The notes under the pieces were generated by a model. It had not been told where the DNA came from. It saw only the letters and a program-made list of their open reading frames with translations, and did no database searches. The position numbers were made by a program, and so were the translations under genes. Positions 56,441-64,000 of a stretch of DNA of 64,000 nt are shown in pieces (within the stretch, counting starts at the first letter, position 1; every line of letters starts with the position of its first letter). Source of the stretch: Hippopus hippopus (taxonomy: Eukaryota; Mollusca; Bivalvia; Cardiida; Cardiidae); contig OX328112.1 in assembly GCA_946811185.2 (NCBI GenBank), forward strand, positions 25,929,742 through 25,993,741. The letters run 5' to 3'.

Positions 56441-58229
56441 AAAACTGTTGCAGATACATGTAATCAGTATTCAGAATACACTGTGGTTTGTCCATAAGGC
56501 CTGTATTTGACCTTTGAATTTTGTGTCATACAAAGTCAAATTGGGAGAATTTTTGAGCATTTTTCTTTTCTTAGCCCTGTAACACACAATTAATCCTATG
56601 TTTTATGAGTTTTGTGTAAAAGGGCTTATGAAAACATTGTTGGAAAACAATGTCATCAGTATTTCTTTTCTTTTTTTCTTCCAGAACTTTTTCTACCCTT
56701 TACCAATTCAAACCACATAATCTGAGACATATTAATTGAATTGTTTGTTAATGCTCAAAAAAGGGAACTATTTAGTTTTTATGCTACAAATCAATTTTTT
56801 TCTGTAAAAGGCCAATAAATACTACCAGTTATATATTTCTTTTCATATAAAGTGTACGGTTGAATTCAGGAAAATGATGCAATTTTGGGCGTTTTATCAT
56901 GGAATTGTACTTTAGCAATAGGTCACTCTGTTTATTCTTTATTAACCAGATATGGTGTCTTGATACTGATTTGAATATGGACCCTTGTCGATGGTGCATG
57001 TTATTGATTATATACCATTCCCACAAGGCTTTCCAAAACTGTTGCATGAAATCTGATAATACCAAAAAGGCTATGTATCCCATTAAGAAAATACCATTTT
57101 TTTTTCTAAATCTTATCTTTCTTCTTAACTAATGATTTTCCAGCTATAATTCAGTGATAAGCCATTTTTTAGTTTCGTGAGAGTATGAAAATCAGAAAAA
57201 AATTTATCCTCTGGTAAAGAGTTCAACAAGAAGGCGCAAAAATTTCATATTGCATATGTGTAAGTAGCAGTATCTTGTACTCTTGATCAAATTCATTCAT
57301 GATTGCTGAAACTGATTGACATTTTTAGACCTTAACACTTTGTTTTTACAGAATTGTCATTATAAATCATCGTCCTTGAGGCAAAAAAAAAAAAACTGTC
57401 CTATTTTGTATAGTTTTTGTAATCTCACTCATCAACAACTGAAGTGTTCTATATATTTGTCAAATTAGTTTCACTTACATAAATCCATCCTGGTTTATTT
57501 CAACATGTTTTTACTTTCTATTATGTTTACATGTAGCTACACTGCACCATTCTACAAAAAATGTGAAATGTTTGGATGGTTTTGAAATTTTTTGGAAAGA
57601 TCTTAGAATTCTGACGAAATAAGCAAGTGTAAATAAAACATGTCTTTTATATAGAGTCATAATTACTCCTAAAACTCCCTCATTTTATGCTGATGTTAGC
57701 CTTGAAAAATATTCTTTTTTAAGACCGTACAATGTTATCGGTTTGACCCGAACCAGATACTGTCATGTGTACATGTTTGCGCACTAACCATCTTATTTTA
57801 AATTTTAGCAAGTACACCCCAACTTCACTCTTTTTGAAACACTATATACACTTCTACGCGTGTTTACAGTCCGAAGTATAATACTAGAATAAAAACACGT
57901 CAAATTGTTGGATCAAATTACTACTCTAATAAGTAGTAAAATAACAGTTTCTATGCAGCACACTTGGTAGAACAACTTTGCTTATTCTACTAATTACTTA
58001 CATATTATACATGTATTACATGTGATAATTTTTTTTTTTTTAAATTTTCATTACATCTAATTATAGCTTAAAACTGTACAACAAATCCGCTTTTCAGGAC
58101 TTTCAGTCCTTTGATTGGCCATATCTACCAGTCTGTATACGTAAAGAATGCGTAGACAGTCTTATTCTGGTTATGCAAAATCTGATATCATAAGAAACTA
58201 CATCCAAAACTATATTGGCACGTAAAAGA
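56441..58229. other. intergenic, nothing recognised
   Basis: AT-rich; no domain-bearing frame, RNA gene or repeat I can name. Confidence 0.4.
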
Positions 58230-59335
58230 CGGTTTATATGTCTTTATTCTTCTAAAACTATACTCTTCTCTAATGAACCATACCATTCTTGCACAAAGCA
58301 ATCCGATACACGTTGTTTAAAAATGCATTGAAATGATTTAACTGAAGAATGGTTAGAATTATAGAATACATCGGAAAAACCGAAATGGTCGAGAAGACGT
58401 TTCACACGAGATACCCAGTTTTTCTTACCATTATTAAAATCGTTCAAAACCAGATTATAAAATGTATTCAAAAAAATTATATTATCTGTGTATAACTTTA
58501 CCCTTCGCCACACAATCCCGAGTTTTAACGACCCCAAGGGAAGATCCATTTGAAAAAAAAATTAGCAGGTAACCAGCATTTTCTTCTTTTCAATTTTTGC
58601 TACCCTATCAAAGGCAAGATTCATCATTTGAGGCATATTTAAACTGTCGTCTGCAAATGCTTTGAATTTAGACAAGTCCACATTTTTTGTCGTGTAGCAA
58701 AGAAGTAACACCAATATTTGATAATTCTACAATACCGCGCTATATCGTGCGAGTTCTCCATATGCCCCTGCTGTACATGCTTTCACGAGAATTTTCGAAA
58801 TACGCTTTACAAAATTTTACATTAATCCTTTCAGTTTTGTTCGCTTTATTAAAACCAAATATTTCAAAAGAATAATTCGGTATTGAACTAACAAAAGAAT
58901 TTAAAAAAAATGGCAAAGTGTTTTAGGTTTCAGCGGGACGTTTCCACAAATATTAAGTAAAACAGACATGGCTTTTGGAGCTTTTCCGATAAGAAACTCC
59001 TCATTTACATTAAACTTTCCATTGAAATTAAAAACTGTACCCAGATAGTGAAATGTGTCAACAATTCTAGAACTTTTCCCTTGTAAGTCCAATTCTCATC
59101 ATGTAGCAGACGACCCCTTTCTCCAAAAACATTTACCTGCGTTTTCAACTCATTGACCTCTAGCCCCCAATGTAAACAATATTCGTGTAAAAGGTCGAGA
59201 TTACTTTCTAAATCTTTCGGGGAATTACCAAATAGTGCCATATCAGCAAATGGTAATTAAATGAATAACAGATTATCTACGAAAATTCCGGAATCCAACA
59301 TAGCATAGTGGACGGTGTATAAATCGGATAAAATT
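58230..59335 (-). pseudogene. LINE reverse transcriptase relic (3' half)
   Basis: Reading on the minus strand: the RT active-site region near 59300-59200 gives SGIFVDNLLF, then a stop, then PFADMALFGNSPKDLESNLD and LLHEYCLHWGLEVNELKTQV. Next come NVFGERGRLL and a FHYLGTVFNFNGKF block (about 59050). The post-RT region follows: AMSVLLNICGNVPLK, and near 58440-58260 WVSRVKRLLDHFGFSDVF and FQCIFKQRVSDCFVQEWYGS. This order matches the C-terminal half of non-LTR retrotransposon ORF2. The usual FADD motif reads FAD here. Stops, frameshifts and an inserted repeat (58500-58682) make it non-functional. Confidence 0.8.
58500..58682. repeat. repeat family R inserted in the LINE relic
   Basis: TCCCGAGTTTTAACGACCCC, AGCAGGTAACCAGCATTTTC and TCGTCTGCAAATGCTTTGAA match the copy at 37745-37945 and interrupt the LINE coding sequence. 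Confidence 0.65.
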
Positions 59336-60340
59336 TGTTCCTAGAGCACTATGTAACAAGGGTTTCATTTTTGATAATATCTATTTATACATGTACCATG
59401 TATATTTGCCTTTGTCGATATTTTGAGTATATGTATGCAAGTGAGAGCTTTTTAGTATGCTTACTAGTGCGCAAAAGTCGCCATTGTACGTGTTTTTCTT
59501 CCCTGCACTTTTATTTCCCGCTCCTTTTATTGTCGCTCTTTCACTAAAATTGTTCACCGTTCGACACTCTAGTTCTCTTCTTCATCAATTACAAAGTTTT
59601 TTTTTTTCATATATCTTGTGAGTATTTTTTTTTTTTTAATTTCACTTTGCAGGAAAGCTTGTTGAACTGAATCGGTTAGAATATTTCATTTTCTTTTATT
59701 ATCTTATCGTAGAGCTAAGAAATATATTTCAGCTGTCTCAACATTGCACATAGTTTCTATGTCTTGCTCAGGTTCAAGAAATGGCCATGTCGAGATGGAG
59801 GTTTATGTTTATGTATGTTTAATGTGTTACATATTTGGAAAAATTATCAGTATATTCCTTCCTTGAATCAAAAGGCCTTGAGTACAAGCATCGATAAAGG
59901 TTTTCAAGCATAGTTGTTCAAAATTTCCTTCGTGTATCAAAGGTTTGCTTCGTCCTTATGTAGTCAGATGTACAGTACAGGGCCATCACAGTTCTCTTGT
60001 TTCTGTACATGTCTGTCTTTACTTAGTATGCCTGTCATTCTTCCAATAAGCTATATAGTTTTTTTAAATGCTGAAGCACTGTAATTAGTGTTTCACATGA
60101 AACCATAGCACTTGGATATTCAACGTCATGTCATTCTTCCTTTTGTTATTCTGTACATTATGGAATAAATCGATATCAAGACAACCGGTATCCTATAGTT
60201 TCTATACCCTGATCGTCAATTAAAATTCAAAGTTTTGACAAAAAATCAAAATGTCTCCGTATAAACACTCATGACACCTTTGACTCTTGGGACAAAATTT
60301 GTAAAGTGATTATCATGTTACGCTAAACAGACATGATTGA
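59336..60340. other. intergenic, nothing recognised
   Basis: AT-rich. It may contain the promoter or an upstream exon of the second CARD gene, but no signal decides this. Confidence 0.4.
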
Positions 60341-60541
60341 TTGATTGTATGGTGTTTAACGTTCCCACATAATCATCGTCGAAACAATGGTCAGCGGTGG
60401 GAGAGGAATGAATCCTGTCGCAGTGACTATCATCAATCCTCGGAAAGAAATTGGCCGAGCCAGGGGTCGTAGCCAGGGATCGAACCCTGGACCCCGTGTT
60501 CTCAAGTCCTGCACGCTACCGACTGAGCTACCGGGGCTCGG
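60341..60541 (-). repeat. tRNA-derived SINE with intact A and B boxes
   Basis: Minus strand: CCGGTAGCTCAGTCGGTAGC (A box) and GGGTTCGATCCCTGGCTACG (B box), followed by a tRNA-unrelated body ending AACACCATACAATCAATCA. The 3' acceptor half does not pair, so it is a SINE, not a tRNA gene. It sits about 180 bp upstream of the second CARD exon. Confidence 0.8.
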
Positions 60542-60721
60542 CGCTAAATATACAATATATCTCCAGAAATTTTGATAATAGATAAAAAGAAGTTAGATAT
60601 ATGTCAAACTGTATGCATCTTTTATTTTTGTTATTATCATTATGCAAAATATACACTATATCTGTAGGAATTTTGATCCTAGGTAAAAAGAACCTGGATA
60701 TACATGTACGTTTTTTTTACA

Positions 60722-61011
60722 GATTTATTTCTGAAAGGAAAAATACAAGACTTAAGGATCTACGCGAATTTCTATCCTCCGCACACAAACACAAACTTCA
60801 CAATAAGATGGCTGAAAAACAGACGATAACTGCGGATCAAGGCCGCTCACTGAGAAGAAATTGGAAAACATTAAAACAGACTATTCGAATGAATGATATT
60901 GCCGGTGCATTAATTGAAGGGTCGGTGATTACACCTGGTGAATGGGAAGATATGAAAAATAGTTATAAGAAAGAATCTGATAAAACCGAGGATTTTCTTC
61001 ACAAATTACAG
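60722..61011 (+). CDS. second CARD gene, first coding exon (partial gene)
   Basis: The TTTTTTTTACAG acceptor ends at 60721, so an upstream 5' UTR exon is expected. ATG at 60808 (AAGATGG context), then 68 codons to ACAAATTACAG and the GTAAGA donor at 61012, phase 0. MAEKQTITADQGRSLRRNWK and DIAGALIEGSVITPGEWEDM align without gaps to the CARD exon at 14986-15189, 35 of 68 residues identical (counted by eye). KTEDFLHKLQ leads to the expected helix 5. The next CARD exon was not found before the window end, so it likely lies beyond 64000. An open frame upstream of the ATG runs through the acceptor and is not coding. Confidence 0.85.
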
Positions 61012-61956
61012 GTAAGATAAATAGAATTCTAAGTTTGGATTAAAGATGCCTTTATTAGATTTTTGCTGCCAAGTGAAATAGTTTGTTTAATGCTGAAAAA
61101 TACTACAAAACATGCCTTTCTCTGGAAACGTAAAATAACAGTTACATGCAGTAAAAAAGTGCCAAACTGGCCTTCAAATAACTGTTTCGTCGCTTTGATA
61201 CCAGTAACTCAGTCTATTTTCCTGAGATGAAATAGGACGTCTATTTCAATACAATCCCACATAAATAGTAGCGTGTTTTGGATCATTCTTACAAAGTTCT
61301 GTGATATTTTGGCGTGGAATCTAAAAAAAAAAGAAAACACCCACCTTCAGAGGATACATAGCCAATTATGGAAATACCACTTATTTTTTCTTTTTCTTCA
61401 TTTGTCTTTCTTTGTACAGATGGTTTGCCAGCTATCTTCTTACTTCATTGAGCACAAAATAATTTTTTAACTTTAGCGAGATTATAAAAATCTGAATAGG
61501 CCCCTTCAAAAGCATGCAAAGATGGTATTATCAGGGAAATTATACACCTTTAGCTAACCATATTCAGTACAAACTTAGACTCAATGATAGATTTTAACGT
61601 TACGTTTTAACACATGGTTTCAGGGCCCTGCCTTTGTATGAAGCATTTCAGATCTGTAGTAGGTCTCTAAACGTAATTTTCAATGAGAAGATCCATCAAA
61701 CAAATATAATGTCAAAGGGCATTCCATCCCATCCAAAATTATTGAAGCAATTGGCACCATTTACTTTTCTATCGAAAGATTAGTGGTCCATATCATGATC
61801 TCAGAAAAAAAGTTTTAGTGAAACATATTGGAAAATTTCTCATTTGTTCCCAAAAATCAAACTTTCTTTACTGTCTCTAACGCTATCATGAGTATATTTA
61901 AATGGACATGTGTGCATTAATAAGCAATGAACGGGGTTTAATTTAATATTTTTAAA
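61012..61956. other. intron of the second CARD gene, nothing recognised
   Basis: No helix 5-6 CARD exon is seen. An acceptor-like TTTGTACAG at about 61420 leads to a short frame with no CARD similarity and was not accepted. Confidence 0.45.
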
Positions 61957-62235
61957 GGCCCAATAGCAGCCCAAAACACAATGAAAGTGTTAAGACGCGC
62001 GCGTTTAAATGGATTTCAAAATCAGGCAAAAAGTGAACAAAAGATAGAGTGACCTGGCAACTTTTGTTCTAATTTTGAAATTAATTTCTCTGCCAGCAAC
62101 TAACGCTTGCGCAGACCATACAATAACAAATTGTCATTATTACAATAATCTCCATACTTTGAAATGGTACGATTTAAATTTAAATGCATTTTGACGCGTA
62201 CCACGTTTACTTTTGGCAGCTATTGTTACTTAAAG
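61957..62235. repeat. palindromic MITE family P, copy 4
   Basis: GTTTAAATGGATTTCAAAAT, the central CTTTTGTTCTAATTTTG and TACTTTGAAATGGTACGATT mark a diverged copy, adjacent to copy 5. Confidence 0.7.
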
Positions 62236-62255
62236 GATGTTCATCATTTTGGTCC

Positions 62256-62625
62256 TTAAAGGCCCAGGAGAGGCCAAAATATCAAAGCAGGTGTCCTAAT
62301 ACATTTAAATTTAAATCATACCATTTAAAAGTATGGAAAATATTGTGGAGATGACAGTCTGTTATCGTGTGGTTGGGCCATGTGTTAGTCGCTGGCAGAA
62401 AAAAGAATTTTTAAATCAGGCAAAAAGTAAGCAAAAGACACAGCTACCTGGCAGGTTTTAACCTAGTTTTGAAATTAATTTCTGTCAGCGACTAACACTT
62501 GGACCGATCTTACAATGACAGATTGTCATCTTCACAATAATTTCCATACTTTAAAATGGTATGATATAAATTTAAATGCATTTAAACGCCCGCTTTGTTT
62601 ACTTTTGACCTTTTTTTGCTACTAT
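62256..62625. repeat. palindromic MITE family P, copy 5
   Basis: The most complete copy: AAATCATACCATTTAAAAGT (about 62313) and ATACTTTAAAATGGTATGAT (about 62546) are inverse ends. GTTAGTCGCTGGCAG and CTGTCAGCGACTAACACTTG lie in the arms. Confidence 0.8.
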
Positions 62626-62849
62626 AATAATAGAATGCTGTCAAATCACCAGAAATATTTTGAAAATTGGAGTATCTTATATCACTATCGCCAGAAAACC
62701 ACTCTCAGAAAAACCTTTTGTGATCGGTTATCAAAAACGAAAGAAGTGGACCATGATGGCTCTGAGTCTTTCTAGCCAAACACAACCCATTTCCAATCTC
62801 TTCCGAGAAATCAAGACAAACATTCTAACAGACTTCCATGAGAATTGAA

Positions 62850-63885
62850 CTTAAAATGTGGCCTCTAGAGTGTACAAAATTTTTTTCTAGAGTTTGTCTT
62901 AGTTACATGGCCCTTTTTCAAACTCATTGAAAATATCATCAAGACAAACATTCTGGCCAACTTTCATGAGATTTAGAGTTGAATATGAGGGGTATATACG
63001 CTTTGTGAAAGATTTGAACAAATGACCTCGTTTTTGACTTGACCTGACCCTTTTTGCAAAGGGCCTGAAGCACATGTATTATCAAAACAAACACTTTGAC
63101 CAATTTTCATGATTATTGGACAGATAATGTGGCGTCTAGGATGTACAGAAGGTTACTCTAAGATACGACCTGATGAACTAGTTTTTGAACCCACATGACC
63201 CATTTTCAAACATGTATTAGAAATCTTACAAACCATTATTCTGACCATCTTTCATGATAATTGGACTGAAAATGTGGTCTCTAGAATGTACACAAGGTTT
63301 TAGTGTGTGTGTGTTTTTATTTATTTATTTATTTATTATTTTTATTATTATAATATTTTTTTTAATCAGATTTGACCTGATGACCTACTTTTTGACCCGA
63401 CATGGTCCGTTTTGAAACTTATCTGAGACAGTATAATGACAGTCATTCTGACCAACTTTCGTGGGTGTTAAAAAGAAAATGTGGTTTCCAGAGTGTACAC
63501 ATTTTATCCTCGTATTTTATTATTATTATTACTTTTTTTTTTCAAAGATTTGTTCTAGTGCACTAGTTTTTTTCCCCCGATGTGAACTTTTTTCAAATTT
63601 GTGTGAGTTACCATCAAAAAACAAAAATTCTGAAACTTTCAATAGTACAGGACTAAAAATGGGTCTTTTACAATGTACATGAGAGTTTTCTAAGATTTGG
63701 CCTGGTGACCTGTTTTTTTACTCGACGTGACCCATTCTCGAACTCATCTGAGACAATATCAAGACAAACATTCTAAGTTTCATAAGCACTGGACAGAAAA
63801 TGTACACAAGGTAAGTTGACGACGGACCCGTACAAAGCACGATCACGAAAGCTTACCTTTATCATTTTGTGCTTAGGTGAACTTA
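62850..63885 (+). repeat. pearl/Helentron-like tandem array with terminal hairpin
   Basis: About five diverged units of 150-200 bp with CATCAAGACAAACATTCTG, CATGA.(A)TTGGAC and AAAATGTGGCCTCTAGAGTG blocks. The last ends with GTTGACGACGGACC and a decayed hairpin at 63850-63883 (AGCTTACCTTT / TTAGGTGAACT). Same family as 10790-11015. Low-complexity T/A stretches at 63318-63362 and 63515-63545. Confidence 0.75.
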
Positions 63886-64000
63886 AAAAAAAATAGAAGT
63901 ACATGTAATTTTATCACTGTTAATGGTACCACCTAGAAGTAAATATCACACTCTTCTTTGTGAAACAAGCATATGCTCTCGCCAAAGAGAGAAAAAAAGA

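Noticed and set aside
60460..60541. Possible tRNA gene on the minus strand
   Set aside because: A and B boxes are intact but the 3' acceptor half does not pair with the 5' side, and a SINE body with AACACCATACAATCAATC tail follows.
60601..60807. In-frame extension upstream of the second CARD ATG
   Set aside because: It crosses a strong TTTTTTTTACAG acceptor at 60721 and the aligned paralogue also starts at Met-Ala-Glu after a 5' UTR acceptor, so the extension is intronic.
61421..61470. Acceptor-like site with short open frame as exon 2 of the second CARD gene
   Set aside because: The residues do not resemble the CARD helix 5-6 segment seen at 16834-16927.

Overview
The window looks like nuclear DNA of a bivalve mollusc, probably a heterodont clam. 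It is AT-rich and intron-rich, with one spliced immune-type gene spread over about 22 kb. Dispersed repeats include several with pearl/Helentron-like architecture: tandem units of about 160 bp, an ACGG-type microsatellite and a terminal hairpin. There is no bacterial-style gene packing and no tRNA or rRNA gene. The taxon is inferred from repeat style and gene type, not proven.

Protein-coding content is small. The main gene (+ strand, 14917-37343) is reconstructed as six exons whose phases all agree. It predicts about 320 residues: an N-terminal CARD (caspase recruitment domain), a charged linker, a long coiled coil, and a C-terminus ending Cys-Ile-Leu-Leu, a match to the CaaX prenylation signal. 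A second, homologous CARD-encoding first exon (60808-61011, + strand, about 51% identical over 68 aligned residues, same exon phase) starts a paralogue that runs off the right edge. The window is therefore part of a head-to-tail cluster of CARD genes.

Layout: 1-11.0 kb holds pearl-like repeats, two mariner elements in opposite orientation with TA target duplications, a decayed Tc1-like transposase, and a degenerate ~170 bp array marked by the box GATACTTTCGTTAC. 11.29-14.62 kb is a 3.3 kb inverted-repeat transposon with CCGG target duplication and a gypsy-type integrase zinc-finger fragment, which I interpret as a Ginger-like element. It ends 300 bp before the first detected exon of the CARD gene. 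14.9-37.3 kb is the CARD gene, whose introns hold a mariner relic split by another insertion, palindromes, MITEs and tandem repeats. 37.4-60.7 kb is intergenic and rich in foldback structures. Two are textbook Foldback-like elements with arms made of short tandem repeats (39787-40457 and 47108-47816, the latter with a 6 bp duplication). It also has a 470 bp long inverted repeat, a possible TIR element at 52.4-53.9 kb, SINE fragments and a minus-strand LINE reverse-transcriptase relic. 60.7-64 kb has the second CARD exon followed by MITEs and a pearl-like array.

The CARD protein would plausibly act as a membrane-anchored scaffold: CARD for homotypic recruitment, coiled coil for oligomerisation, lipid anchor for location. 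That role is inferred. The domain reading itself rests on visible sequence.
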